From Actinomadura montaniterrae (GTDB taxonomy: Bacteria; Actinomycetota; Actinomycetes; Streptosporangiales; Streptosporangiaceae): a stretch of DNA of 39,285 nucleotides. The DNA lies in NCBI RefSeq assembly GCF_008923365.1, contig NZ_WBMR01000041.1:17508-56792 (forward strand), read 5' to 3'. This document shows, in pieces, positions 31,003 through 39,285 of the stretch. The translations under genes were made by a program, and so were the position numbers. The notes beneath the pieces are model-generated. The model was not told where the DNA came from. It searched no databases and saw only the letters and a list, made by a program, of their open reading frames with translations. Positions within the stretch are counted from its first letter, which is position 1; the number at the start of each line of letters is the position of its first letter.

Positions 31003-33597
31003 ATGGCTTTGTTTGGCAGGTCCCGCTCCCGCCCGGCGAAGGACGCCGCGGCACGGGATCTCTTCGAGCGCCTGCGCTGGCGCTACTTCCAGATCCCGGC
31101 GGGGCTGCGCTTCCTCGGCGGGGTGCTGCTGGTCGCCCTGGTGCTGTCGGCGGTGGTCGTCGTGGACGGGCCGGTCCTCGGCACGGCGGCGTTCGCGGTC
31201 ATCCTGCTCATCGTGGTCCACCTGACGCTCCGCTCGCCCACGGGGATGGCGGTCGTCGCGGTCGTCGCGTCCTGGCTGGCGCTGTCGGTCCCGCTTGGCC
31301 GGCTGTACCCGGGCGACGGGCGTCCGCCCTACCTGAGCCCCGAACTGCTGCTCGCGCTGCTCGCCCTGCCGGTGGCGTTCATGGCGTTCCGCCTGCGCGG
31401 GTACGCGCCCTGGCGGACGGCGCTGCTGGCGCTCGCCGCGGCGGGCGTGGCGACCGCCGCGCTCGCGCACCCGCTTCCGCAGGCGAGCGTGCTGCCGGGA
31501 TGGGCCGCCGCCTTCGCGGTGCTCGCCTACCGCTGGGACCAGGCGCGGCGCGCGGTGCCGGCCGAGGCGTACGAGACCGGCTGGGTCCAGGAACAGGCCA
31601 CCCCGAAGGGGGACGGAACGGTGGGATCTCGGCGGAACCCCTCCGGCGCGGAGAAGCGCGACCGCCCGGACCGGCGCGATACCGGAGGGTCCGCCCGGCC
31701 CTCATCCGGCGCGTCGCGCGACGACGCGTCCGGGTCGTCCTCTGGAGCGGCGGCGGCCGCGCAGGCGGCTCACCGGCCGCGTGGGGCCGCGCAGGCGGCC
31801 GAAGCCGCCGGCGTCGCGGACCCGGCGGCGTCCGGTGACGCCTCCGGGTCGGACGAACCTGGCATCTCGGTCGCGGAGGCGCTCGCCGAGCTCGAGGCCA
31901 TGATCGGGCTGGAGCCCGTCAAGCGGCAGGTGCGCTCCATCGCCGCGTCCATCGAGGCCGCCCACATGCGCGCCGCCGCGGGCGTCCCGACGGAGAAGCC
32001 CATGCGGCACTTCGTGTTCGTCGGGCCGCCCGGCACCGGCAAGACCACCGTCGCCCGCGTGCTCGCGAAGATCTTCTACGCGTTCGGGCTGCTGCCCAAG
32101 CAGACGGTGGTGGAGGCCCATCGCGCCGACCTCGTCGGGGAGTTCCTGGGCGCCACCGCCATCAAGACCAACCGGCTCATCGACTCCGCCCTGGGCGGGC
32201 TGCTCTTCATCGACGAGGCGTACGCGCTCGTCAACTCCGCCGAGGGCCAGCCCGACCGGTTCGGCGACGAGGCCGTGCAGGCGCTCCTCAAGCGCGCCGA
32301 GGACGACCGCGACAACCTGGTGATAATCCTCGCCGGATACGACGCGCAGATGGAGGAGTTCCTCGGCTCCAACCCCGGCCTCGCCTCCCGCTTCGGCACC
32401 CGCGTGCGCTTCCCGTCGTACCGGCCCGCCGAGCTGCTCCAGATCGCCGAGTACCACACCGGCCTGCGCGAGGACCGGCTCTCGGCCGGCGCCCGCAGCC
32501 GGCTGTCCGCCCGCTTCGAGGAGGTCGAGCGCCGCGGCATCGTCGACGAACTGGGCAACGGACGGTTCGTCCGCACGCTCACCGAGGCGGCGGCGCGCGC
32601 GCGGGACGTACGTGTCGTCGACGCCGTCGCCTCCTCCGGCGATCCGGCCGCGCCCACCGCGGACGACCTCGTCACCCTGCTCGAGGAGGACGTCGAGACG
32701 GCCTTCGCGGAGGTGACCGAGCGGTACCGCGGCTACGCCGAGACGCCGACGCTGGACGAGGCGCTCGGCTCGCTGGACGCGATGATCGGGCTGGAACCGG
32801 TGAAGCGGCAGGTCCGCGAGATCGCCGCGCAGCTGCAGGTGGCGCGGATGCGCCGCGAGCAGGGCCTCGTCACCCGGCCGCCGACGCGGCACTTCGTGTT
32901 CACCGGTCCGCCGGGCACGGGCAAGACGACGGTCGCGCGGGTCCTCGGCCGGATCTTCGCGGCGTTCGGGCTGCTCGCGCGGCCGGAGGTGGTCGAGGCG
33001 CAGCGCGCCGACCTCGTGGGCGAGCATCTCGGCGCGACCGCGCTGAAGACGAACAAGGTGGTCGACTCGGCGCTCGGCGGAGTGCTGTTCATCGACGAGG
33101 CGTACGCGCTGACCAACCCCGGCTACTCGGGAGGCGACGCGTTCGGCGCCGAGGCGGTGCAGGTCCTGTTGAAGCGCGCCGAGGACGACAGGGACCGCCT
33201 CGTGGTCGTCCTCGCCGGATACGAGGCCGACATGGAGCGCTTCCTGGCGTCCAACCCGGGGCTCGCGTCGCGGTTCGACGTCCGCGTGGGATTCCCCTCC
33301 TACGGTCCCGACGAGTTGCTGCGCATAGCCCAGCTGATAGCCGAGCAGGGCGGCGACCAGTGGGAGGAGCGCGCGCTCGACGACCTCGCGCTGGTCTTCC
33401 AGCGCGTCTGCGGGACGGGCCGCATCGACGAGCTCGGCAACGGACGCTTCGCCCGTTCCCTGTACGAGAAGGCGTGCGCGTGCCGGGCGCTGCGGGCGGC
33501 CGGGCTCGGATCCGCCGCGACCGCCGACGACCTGACCGTGCTGACGGCCGACGACGTGCGCGACGCCTTCGCCGAGCTCACCCACCGCCTGGCCTGA
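31003..33597 (+). CDS. Membrane-anchored protein with two CbxX/CfqX AAA+ domains
   Basis: This 864-residue protein begins with five or six hydrophobic helices (about 35-185), then a low-complexity Ala/Ser/Asp-rich stretch (about 200-285) and two CbxX/CfqX-type AAA+ ATPase modules. Walker A motifs are GPPGTGKT at 341-348 and 635-642, and Walker B motifs LLFIDEAYAL and VLFIDEAYAL. Each module has the family arginine (NPGLASRF) and repeats the segment GLEPVKRQVR. The family includes rubisco activase CbbX and the ESX secretion ATPase EccA, usually soluble with one module. A membrane anchor and two modules on one chain suggest a mechano-ATPase at the membrane. The start is uncertain: ATG 31003 lacks a clear ribosome site and ATG 30946 is an in-frame alternative. 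Confidence 0.85.
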   Translation: MALFGRSRSRPAKDAAARDLFERLRWRYFQIPAGLRFLGGVLLVALVLSAVVVVDGPVLGTAAFAVILLIVVHLTLRSPTGMAVVAVVASWLALSVPLGRLYPGDGRPPYLSPELLLALLALPVAFMAFRLRGYAPWRTALLALAAAGVATAALAHPLPQASVLPGWAAAFAVLAYRWDQARRAVPAEAYETGWVQEQATPKGDGTVGSRRNPSGAEKRDRPDRRDTGGSARPSSGASRDDASGSSSGAAAAAQAAHRPRGAAQAAEAAGVADPAASGDASGSDEPGISVAEALAELEAMIGLEPVKRQVRSIAASIEAAHMRAAAGVPTEKPMRHFVFVGPPGTGKTTVARVLAKIFYAFGLLPKQTVVEAHRADLVGEFLGATAIKTNRLIDSALGGLLFIDEAYALVNSAEGQPDRFGDEAVQALLKRAEDDRDNLVIILAGYDAQMEEFLGSNPGLASRFGTRVRFPSYRPAELLQIAEYHTGLREDRLSAGARSRLSARFEEVERRGIVDELGNGRFVRTLTEAAARARDVRVVDAVASSGDPAAPTADDLVTLLEEDVETAFAEVTERYRGYAETPTLDEALGSLDAMIGLEPVKRQVREIAAQLQVARMRREQGLVTRPPTRHFVFTGPPGTGKTTVARVLGRIFAAFGLLARPEVVEAQRADLVGEHLGATALKTNKVVDSALGGVLFIDEAYALTNPGYSGGDAFGAEAVQVLLKRAEDDRDRLVVVLAGYEADMERFLASNPGLASRFDVRVGFPSYGPDELLRIAQLIAEQGGDQWEERALDDLALVFQRVCGTGRIDELGNGRFARSLYEKACACRALRAAGLGSAATADDLTVLTADDVRDAFAELTHRLA

Positions 33598-33644
33598 GCC
33601 CCGGCCCGGACGACTCCGTCGGTGGCCCGGTGTGTAATCAAGGG

Positions 33645-34730
33645 ATGACCTCGGTTACATGGGCGCAGGTGCTGGCCTGGCGGATGCGGCGGCAGTTCAT
33701 CGAACCGCCCGGCGGCGCGTCGGCCGTCGAGATCGCGCGCCGACTGGCGGGCGTGCAGGCGCAGGTCGCGTCCGCCGCAGAGCTCGCCGTCGCGGTGCGC
33801 CAGGCGAAGCCCAGGCCAGGTGAGGTGGCGAGCGCGGTCCTGGGCGAAAGGACGCTCGTCAAGACGTGGGCCATGCGGGGCACACTGCACCTGCTTCCGG
33901 CCGACGAGGCCGCCGCCTACCTCGTGCTGTGCGCGGCGATCCGCAACTGGGAGAAGGCCACCTGGCAGCGGACCTTCGGCGCGACCCCCGCCGACCTGGA
34001 GGCGATCGCCGGAGCGGCCGCCGAAGCGCTCGCGGGCGGGGACGCGCTCACGCGCGAGGAGCTGACCACCGCCGTGGTGGAGGAGACGGGCTCGCGGCAT
34101 CTCGCGGAGGTGCTCGGCTCCGGGTGGGGGGTCCTCCTCAAGCCACTGGCCTGGTGGGGCGTCCTCTGCTACGGGCCGCCGCAGGGAACGCGGGTCACCT
34201 TCACATCGCCCGAGCACTGGCTTCCGGCATGGAAGGGGCTGCCGCCCGTCGACGAGGCAGCCCGTACGGTCGTCCACGCGTACCTCGGTGCGCACGGGCC
34301 GGCCACACCCGAGATGTTCGACAACTGGCTCATGCGTAAGGGCAACCGCAAGAGGGACGTGAAGGGCTGGTTCGCCGCCGCCGCGGACGGCCTGTCCACG
34401 GTCGACGTCGAGGGCGTTCCCATGTACGTGCAGGAGCAGCACGTCGAAGAGCTCCAGGCGACCGCGCCCGCCACGTCGGTACGGCTCCTGGGGGCGTTCG
34501 ACCAGTACGTCCTAGGCGCGGGAACCGGTGCGCCCTATCTGATACCGGCAGAGCGCCGCGCCGAGGTGAGCCGTACGGGCGGCTGGATCTCGCCTGTCGT
34601 CCTGCACGAGGGTCGCGTCGCCGGAGTGTGGGAGGCGAAGGATGGGGACCCGTCCGTGACGGCGTTCGAAGACCTTCCCGCCGAGCCGCTGGAAACCGAG
34701 AGGGCCCGCCTAGGCCGGCTGCTCGCCTGA
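33645..34730 (+). CDS. AlkZ/YcaQ-type winged-helix DNA-binding protein
   Basis: This 361-residue protein belongs to the HTH_42 (DUF1006) family, which includes AlkZ, a DNA glycosylase that unhooks interstrand crosslinks. The signature QxQ motif is visible as GVQAQ (Gln38 and Gln40), and the family core KTWAMRGTLHLLPADEAAAY is intact. Many actinobacterial paralogues exist with unproven activity. It follows the AAA+ gene by 47 bp on the same strand. The ATG at 33645 follows AAGG too closely to be a normal ribosome site; a leaderless start is possible. Confidence 0.85.
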   Translation: MTSVTWAQVLAWRMRRQFIEPPGGASAVEIARRLAGVQAQVASAAELAVAVRQAKPRPGEVASAVLGERTLVKTWAMRGTLHLLPADEAAAYLVLCAAIRNWEKATWQRTFGATPADLEAIAGAAAEALAGGDALTREELTTAVVEETGSRHLAEVLGSGWGVLLKPLAWWGVLCYGPPQGTRVTFTSPEHWLPAWKGLPPVDEAARTVVHAYLGAHGPATPEMFDNWLMRKGNRKRDVKGWFAAAADGLSTVDVEGVPMYVQEQHVEELQATAPATSVRLLGAFDQYVLGAGTGAPYLIPAERRAEVSRTGGWISPVVLHEGRVAGVWEAKDGDPSVTAFEDLPAEPLETERARLGRLLA

Positions 34731-34810
34731 CCGTCGGCGGGGGCGCGCGCCGAGGTTCCGGAGGACCCCGGCGTGATGCGGCCTGCGGTCGCCCACATAG
34801 GGTGCGGTTC

Positions 34811-35506
34811 GTGGGCGAGCGGGACGAGCCGGTCGAATACCGGCAGAAGCGTTACCAGCCGCCGGAAGGCGCGACCGAGCTGCTGCTGATCCGGCACGGC
34901 GCCTCCGCGCCGGCCCGCCCGGACGCGCCGTTCCCGCTGGTGGACGGCCAGGGCGACCCCGAGCTGGCACCGGAGGGCCGCGAGCAGGCCGACCGGGTCG
35001 CCGAGCGGCTCGCCTCGACCCGGCTGGACGCCGTCTACGTGACACCGCTGCGCAGGACCGCGCAGACCGCCGCCCCGCTGGCGCGCAAGCTCGGCGTCGA
35101 GCCGCGCGTCGAACCCGCCCTGCGCGAGGTGCATCTCGGCGAGTGGGAGGGCGGCCTGTTCCGCAAGATGGTCGCCGAGAACGACCCGGTCGCCCAGCGC
35201 ATGGTCGCGGAAGAGCGCTGGGACGTCATCCCCGGCGCGGAGAGCGACGAGGCGTTCGCCGAACGGGTCCGGGAAGGTCTCGGGCGGGTCGCGGCCGCTC
35301 ATCCCGGCGGGCGCGTCGCGATCTTCACCCACGGCGGCGTGATCGGGCAAGCGCTCGCGGCGGCCACCGGGTCCCGGCCGTTCGCGTTCCTCACCCCCGA
35401 CAACGGGTCCATCTCGGTGCTGGTGTGGATGAACGGCCTGTCGTCGATCCGCGGGTTCAACGACGTCTCGCACCTGGACTGGTCCGCGCCCGCGCCGCTG
35501 TCCTGA
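34811..35506 (+). CDS. Histidine phosphatase family protein (phosphoglycerate mutase-like)
   Basis: This 231-residue phosphatase of the branch 1 histidine phosphatase superfamily has the RHG motif at 28-30 (LLIRHGASAPA, catalytic His29), the second Arg region (TPLRRTAQTAAPLA), Glu in LREVHLGEWEGG and the second catalytic His in FTHGG. Such enzymes hydrolyse phosphate monoesters; the substrate is not clear. The GTG start is chosen because it gives the usual short N-terminus. It is 80 bp downstream of the AlkZ-like gene and convergent with pxpC. Confidence 0.9.
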   Translation: MGERDEPVEYRQKRYQPPEGATELLLIRHGASAPARPDAPFPLVDGQGDPELAPEGREQADRVAERLASTRLDAVYVTPLRRTAQTAAPLARKLGVEPRVEPALREVHLGEWEGGLFRKMVAENDPVAQRMVAEERWDVIPGAESDEAFAERVREGLGRVAAAHPGGRVAIFTHGGVIGQALAAATGSRPFAFLTPDNGSISVLVWMNGLSSIRGFNDVSHLDWSAPAPLS

Positions 35507-35567
35507 CAGGAGGCGTGTCCCTAGTGGCTCCTAGCGTTCCCTAGAGGCTCACTGGCGCGAACTGCCG

Positions 35568-36416
35568 TCAGCTCCGGAACCGGACGTGCTGCCCTGGGCG
35601 CAGTTGCGCCGCGTCCGGCACCGACGCCGCAGCGAGCACCGCGACGACCGGGTAGCCGCCTGTCGTCGGATGGTCGGCCAGGAAGATGATGGGCAGGCCG
35701 CTCGGCGGTACCTGGATCGAGCCGGTGACCATGCCCTCGCTGCCGAGTTCCCCGCCGCGCGACCGCGCCAGCGGCGGCCCGTCGAGCCGGACGCCCACCC
35801 GGTTGCTGTCCGGCGACACCTGGTACGGCGTCGACGTGAGCGTCGCCATCGCGTCGTCGGTGAACCAGTCGCCGCGTGGGCCGGCCAGGATGCGCAGCAC
35901 CGGCGTCTCGGGCATGCGCGGGACCGGAGCCACGTCGACGGTGATGGCGCCCAGGTTCGCAGCAGGCCCCACCGGAAGCCGCGTGCCGGGCGACAACGGC
36001 GCGGGCCCGAGACCGGACAGCAGATCGGTCGACCTGCTGCCGAGCACACTGTCGACCGTTATGCCGCCGCGTACGGCGAGGTAACTGCGCAGACCAAGCG
36101 AGGGTGTGCTCAGTTCCAGTACGGCCCCGCGCCGCACATGGCACGGCGCGTTCGTCCCATGCGTACGCCCGTCGATGCACACCGGCAACGGCGCGCCCGT
36201 GACCGCCACCCAGGCGTCCACATGGAAGCGCACGGAGCCGCCGCCGAAGGTGAACTCCACGCACGCCGCGCCCTCCGGGTTGCCGACGAGCCGGTTGGCG
36301 AGCCGGAGCGCGCGCTCGTCGGCCGCGCCGGAACGCGGCACGCCGAGATGGGCGAGGCCGGGCCTGCCGAGATCCTGGACGGTCGCCAGCGGCCCGGGCC
36401 GGACGACCTCGATCAA
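35568..36416 (-). CDS. pxpC: 5-oxoprolinase subunit C (biotin-dependent carboxyltransferase family)
   Basis: PxpC with PxpA and PxpB hydrolyses 5-oxoproline (pyroglutamate) to glutamate using ATP. The 282-residue protein starts LIEVVRPGPLATVQDLGRPG and carries the family segments VPRSGAADERALRLANRLVG, SYLAVRGGI and GYPVVAVLAAA. It starts at a TTG that overlaps the pxpB stop (TTGA, 36413-36416), with GAGGAG 5 bases upstream. Older annotations call it allophanate hydrolase subunit 2 or KipA. It is complete and of normal length. Confidence 0.93.
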   Translation of the reverse strand: MIEVVRPGPLATVQDLGRPGLAHLGVPRSGAADERALRLANRLVGNPEGAACVEFTFGGGSVRFHVDAWVAVTGAPLPVCIDGRTHGTNAPCHVRRGAVLELSTPSLGLRSYLAVRGGITVDSVLGSRSTDLLSGLGPAPLSPGTRLPVGPAANLGAITVDVAPVPRMPETPVLRILAGPRGDWFTDDAMATLTSTPYQVSPDSNRVGVRLDGPPLARSRGGELGSEGMVTGSIQVPPSGLPIIFLADHPTTGGYPVVAVLAAASVPDAAQLRPGQHVRFRS

Positions 36417-37027
36417 GAAGGCTCCTCGGGGACGAACCGGACGCGCGTCCCCGGCCGCAGCAGGGACGGCGGGTCGCGCGTCACGTCCCACAACGGCAGC
36501 CGGCTCCTCCCGAGGAGCCGCCAGCCGCCCGGCGACCGGGACGGGTAGACGGCCGCGTACCGTCCCGCGATCGCCACCGACCCCGCCGGGACCGCGGTGC
36601 GCGGCGACTCCCGGCGCGCCACGTGCAGCGCCGGGTCCAGGCCCGTCAGGTAGCCGAACCCGGGGGAGAAGCCCAGGTAGGCCACGGTGTACGAACCGGC
36701 CGCGTGCCTCCGGACGACCTCGTCGCGCGACAGGCCGGTGAGGCGCGCCACCTCGTCCAGGTCCTCCCCGTCGTAGACCACCGGGATCTCGACCGGTTCG
36801 GCGTCGCCCTCCGCGTCGGCGGGCAGCGGGAGGCCGGGCAGGCGCGCCGCGAGGCGGTCGAGGTCGGCGGACGGGTCGGCCACCACCAGCACGGTCTGCT
36901 CCCCGGGGACGACGTCCACGACGCCGGGCCAGGACGCCTCGCGCAGCGCAGCGTTCAGCCGATGGGCCGTCGCCAGGTCGCCGGTCTCCACGAGCAGGGC
37001 CGTGTCACCGGCCCGCAGCACTCTCAC
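36413..37027 (-). CDS. pxpB: 5-oxoprolinase subunit B
   Basis: This 204-residue protein is the KipI/allophanate-hydrolase-subunit-1-like partner of PxpC. It shows the family core VAYLGFSPGFGYLTGLD, RRESPRTAVPAGSVAI and GGWRLLGRSRLPLWD. Its GTG start overlaps the pxpA stop (GTGA, 37024-37027) and its stop overlaps the pxpC start. The three pxp genes are thus a tightly coupled operon in the order A, B, C. Confidence 0.94.
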   Translation of the reverse strand: MRVLRAGDTALLVETGDLATAHRLNAALREASWPGVVDVVPGEQTVLVVADPSADLDRLAARLPGLPLPADAEGDAEPVEIPVVYDGEDLDEVARLTGLSRDEVVRRHAAGSYTVAYLGFSPGFGYLTGLDPALHVARRESPRTAVPAGSVAIAGRYAAVYPSRSPGGWRLLGRSRLPLWDVTRDPPSLLRPGTRVRFVPEEPS

Positions 37028-37776
37028 GCGAACGGCTCCAGCGCGACGCCCGCGCCCGACAGCGCGGAACGGACCGCCTGCGCGAGCGCCACCGCGCCCG
37101 GTGTGTCCCCGTGGACGCAGATAGAGCGCGCCTGAAGCACAACCTCGGTGCCATCAGCCGCGACGACCGTTCCCTCGACGGCCATACGGACGGCCCTCCG
37201 CACGACCTCGTCCGCATCGTGCACCACGGCTCCGGGTTCGCGGCGCGACACCAGGCCGCCGGAGGGCGTGTAGGCGCGGTCGGCGAAGCATTCCGCCACC
37301 ACTGTCAGCCCCTGGGCCACCTTGTAGACCGCCGAACCGGGAAGCGTCAGCAGCGGCAGCGTCGCGTCATAGGCCCGCACCGCGTCCGCGACCGCCGCGG
37401 CCTGCACGGCGTCCCGGGCAATGCGGTTGTACAGCGCGCCATGGGGCTTCACATAGCTCACACGGCCGCCCTCCGCGCGCGCTATGCCGTCGAGAGCGGC
37501 GAGCTGGTAGAGGACCTCGGCGGTGAGCTCCGGCGCCGCCACGTCCATCTCGCGGCGGCCGAAACCCGCCAGGTCCCGGTAGGAGACCTGCGCGCCGATG
37601 GTCACGCCGCGCTCCACCGCCGCGGCGCACACCCGGCGCATGATGAGCGGATCGCCGGCATGGAACCCGCACGCCACGTTCGCGCTCGTGATGACGTCGA
37701 GCAACGCCAGGTCGTCGCCCAGCTCCCAGATGCCGAACCCCTCACCGAGGTCGGCGTTGATGTCGATGACCGCCAT
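37024..37776 (-). CDS. pxpA: 5-oxoprolinase subunit A (LamB/YcsF family)
   Basis: This 250-residue protein of the LamB/YcsF family opens the substrate ring with PxpBC. It has the family motifs DINADLGEGFGIWELGDD, ACGFHAGDP, YVKPHGALYN and RSICVHGDTPG. The ATG at 37776 was chosen; a TTG two codons earlier is possible. The gene is the first of the pxpABC operon and begins 47 bp after the stop of the 122-residue protein on the same strand, so it may share that transcript. Confidence 0.94.
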   Translation of the reverse strand: MAVIDINADLGEGFGIWELGDDLALLDVITSANVACGFHAGDPLIMRRVCAAAVERGVTIGAQVSYRDLAGFGRREMDVAAPELTAEVLYQLAALDGIARAEGGRVSYVKPHGALYNRIARDAVQAAAVADAVRAYDATLPLLTLPGSAVYKVAQGLTVVAECFADRAYTPSGGLVSRREPGAVVHDADEVVRRAVRMAVEGTVVAADGTEVVLQARSICVHGDTPGAVALAQAVRSALSGAGVALEPFA

Positions 37777-37823
37777 GCCCAAGACCTACCACCGATCGCC
37801 CCGCCCGCCGGGAGCGGCCCGCC

Positions 37824-38192
37824 TCAGACCGACTCCTCGCGCACGTCCTCGACCTCGTGCTTGGACGCCCACGCCTGGTAGACGCCGCGGTCGAACAGCT
37901 CCAGGCCGAGGCTCTCGGCCACCGGCGCCCTGCCGCCCGTGTACTCCACCCGCAGCCACCCCTGGTGCTCGCCGAGCACCACGAACGGCTCGCCGCGCCA
38001 CGTGCAGTACGTGCTGACGTAGCGGACGTCCTCGACCTCCGAGGCGGGCACCACCTGGACGAACCTGCCCGGCCCGATCTGCCGGAACCCGTCGGCGTGC
38101 TCGCCGACGTAGAGCCGCACCTGGTCGCCGTCGGGGCTGGCCTCGTACTCGGTACCGCGCCAGCGCGCGAAGAAGCCGTGCCGGATCCTCAT
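37824..38192 (-). CDS. Hypothetical protein, coupled to the proline-rich protein
   Basis: This 122-residue soluble protein (MRIRHGFFARWRGTEYEASP at its start, ending EVEDVREESV) is mainly beta-strand by pattern and acidic at the C-terminus. I do not recognise its family. Its ATG overlaps the stop of the upstream gene (ATGA, 38189-38192) with GGGAGGA as ribosome site, so the two are translationally coupled and probably made together. A small acidic partner immediately downstream of a Pro-rich multidomain protein is the usual layout of an immunity or chaperone partner, but nothing more supports it. Confidence 0.7.
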   Translation of the reverse strand: MRIRHGFFARWRGTEYEASPDGDQVRLYVGEHADGFRQIGPGRFVQVVPASEVEDVRYVSTYCTWRGEPFVVLGEHQGWLRVEYTGGRAPVAESLGLELFDRGVYQAWASKHEVEDVREESV

Positions 38193-39285
38193 CCGCGTCC
38201 TCCCGGCAGCCTGACGAGCCAGCGGCGCAGGTCGGCGTCGTACGACGCGACCAGCGACTCGCGCGCGCCCGCGTCGAGCCGGTACAGCTCGGCGCCGTGC
38301 GGCAGCCGCTGGCTCTCGATCTTGAACTCGGGGACGGCGGGGCCGTCGCCCGGTGCGTACCCCGAGCCGGGGAACGGCGCCTTCTCGATCACCCAGCCGC
38401 CCGGGATGATCCCCATGCTCCACTCGTCGATCCCGCCGAGCGGCCGCCGGAACAGCGACGGCTTCACCGCGGGCCACCGGACCACGAAGATCTCCTCGTC
38501 GCCGGGCGAGAAGGGCGACCCCTCGTACACGAGGCCGAGGCCGCGGATGAGGGCGGCGGGCGTGTTCAGGTCGGCCACGTCCTGGAGCCGGTGCACGTAA
38601 CCCGCGACGAGGTCGTAACCGCCCTCCAGGTAGTGCTGCACGTGCTCGCGGCGGAGGACCTTCTGCATGACCACGGTCCCGGACGCGGCGTCCATGGGCC
38701 CGGCGCCGTCCGGAGCCGCATCGCCCTGCGGCTGCGGGACGGTCTCGTGCGGGACGTCGCCCACTGGCGGGGGCACGTCCTGCCGGGGCGCCGCAGTGGG
38801 ACGCGTAGGTCCTGGCAGGTCCGCGGGCATCGGGCTCGGCGTCGTCTCACGCGGAGCCAAGGGCTCGGCGCGGTCGAAGGCCGGGGGCTGCGGCGGCGGT
38901 GCGCTCTGGACGAGGGGTTCCTCGTGCGGGCGCGCGCGAGCGGCGGGCTCGTGGAACCTGGACGCGGCCGGCGTCTCCACAGGCGGAACGGCAGCGCCTC
39001 CGCGGCCCGTCTCCGGTGGCCGGGGGATGTCCCGCGCCGTCTGCTGCGGTCCTGCGACCGGTCCCGGCGCCGCCGGTGAGCCATGGGGCTGGGGCTGCGG
39101 CCGTGGGGGAACGCCTTGCGGATCGAACGGCGCGGGCTGCGGGGCGGTCGGCCGAGCGGCGGGCGGCCCCTGCGGGACGCTCCGCTCCTGCGGCGCGGGC
39201 GCCGGGTGCGGGCCGCCGTGCAGCGGCGGGACGGGGAGGCCTTGGGGATCGGCCGGCGTCTCCCGCGCGGTCGCCGTCTCGGGAC
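38189..39285 (-). CDS. Proline-rich protein with unknown C-terminal domain, partial
   Basis: The reading frame is open from the stop at 38189 to the right edge, so the N-terminus lies outside the window. The visible 365 residues begin with about 190 residues rich in Pro, Ala, Gln and Arg and then a globular C-terminal domain of about 170 residues (VMQKVLRREHVQHYLEGGYD, GLGLVYEGSPFSPGDEEIFV, ending YDADLRRWLVRLPGGRG). I do not recognise the domain. The layout (long linker, small C-terminal domain, coupled small partner gene) is like polymorphic toxins of actinobacteria, but the secretion signal would be outside the window. Confidence 0.75.
   Translation of the reverse strand, partial: PETATARETPADPQGLPVPPLHGGPHPAPAPQERSVPQGPPAARPTAPQPAPFDPQGVPPRPQPQPHGSPAAPGPVAGPQQTARDIPRPPETGRGGAAVPPVETPAASRFHEPAARARPHEEPLVQSAPPPQPPAFDRAEPLAPRETTPSPMPADLPGPTRPTAAPRQDVPPPVGDVPHETVPQPQGDAAPDGAGPMDAASGTVVMQKVLRREHVQHYLEGGYDLVAGYVHRLQDVADLNTPAALIRGLGLVYEGSPFSPGDEEIFVVRWPAVKPSLFRRPLGGIDEWSMGIIPGGWVIEKAPFPGSGYAPGDGPAVPEFKIESQRLPHGAELYRLDAGARESLVASYDADLRRWLVRLPGGRG

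Noticed and set aside
1..39285. Mobile element or prophage
   Set aside because: No transposase, integrase, terminal inverted repeats or phage structural genes are visible, and composition is even apart from small AT-rich promoters.

Overview
The window is about 39 kb of very GC-rich DNA with strong third-position GC bias, frequent GTG/TTG starts and gene families typical of filamentous actinomycetes. The block lexA / LysM (ChiZ-type) gene / nrdR / nrdJ, the AA10 chitin-type LPMO, the TerD-family protein, the DesK-type two-component system and the CbxX-type AAA+ protein all fit an actinobacterium. An Actinomadura/Thermomonosporaceae-like soil organism is my inference; the sequence shows no rRNA or other decisive marker. 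I see no phage, transposase, CRISPR array, tRNA or rRNA.

Layout. 1-2424: a minus-strand acyl-CoA synthetase and a secreted AA10 LPMO. 2425-5251: leuS behind a leader with an 11-codon peptide carrying three consecutive Leu codons, a 12-bp stem and a terminator-like hairpin, so leuS is probably attenuated by leucyl-tRNA supply. 5399-10274: the DNA-damage and dNTP block. lexA and a ChiZ-like LysM membrane protein diverge from a region with one good and one weaker LexA box, followed by nrdR (with tandem NrdR-type boxes) and the B12-dependent ribonucleotide reductase nrdJ. 10443-12158: a MarR regulator divergent from a membrane protein, and a small secreted protein. 12375-14858: a decay island with a twice-frameshifted Gfo/Idh/MocA oxidoreductase, a 5' sugar-isomerase remnant joined to a 3' methyltransferase remnant, and a frameshifted AhpD-like gene. 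14904-19444: GntR, OsmC and LysR genes, a carboxymuconolactone-decarboxylase/hydrolase fusion and a membrane protein.

19676-25496: a TetR regulator with two perfect operator copies, a pirin, a lipoate-protein ligase, an intact Gfo/Idh/MocA oxidoreductase and a TerD/proline-rich/TerA-like protein. The last two diverge from a region full of CGTCC-type inverted repeats. 25590-30817: one minus-strand run, ABC ATPase > permease > histidine kinase > response regulator > rnhB > HhH-GPD protein, with 4-bp start/stop overlaps at two junctions. 31003-35506: a membrane-anchored double CbxX/CfqX AAA+ ATPase, an AlkZ-like winged-helix protein and a histidine phosphatase. 35568-37776: pxpC, pxpB and pxpA (5-oxoprolinase), all with 4-bp overlaps. 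37824-39285: a 122-aa protein translationally coupled to a proline-rich protein that runs off the window edge, a possible toxin/immunity-type pair.

The most interesting items for follow-up are the leuS leader, the membrane-anchored double AAA+ protein, the inverted-order decarboxylase/hydrolase fusion, the operator cluster near terD, the two-component system coupled to rnhB, the decay island and the partial proline-rich protein with its coupled partner.
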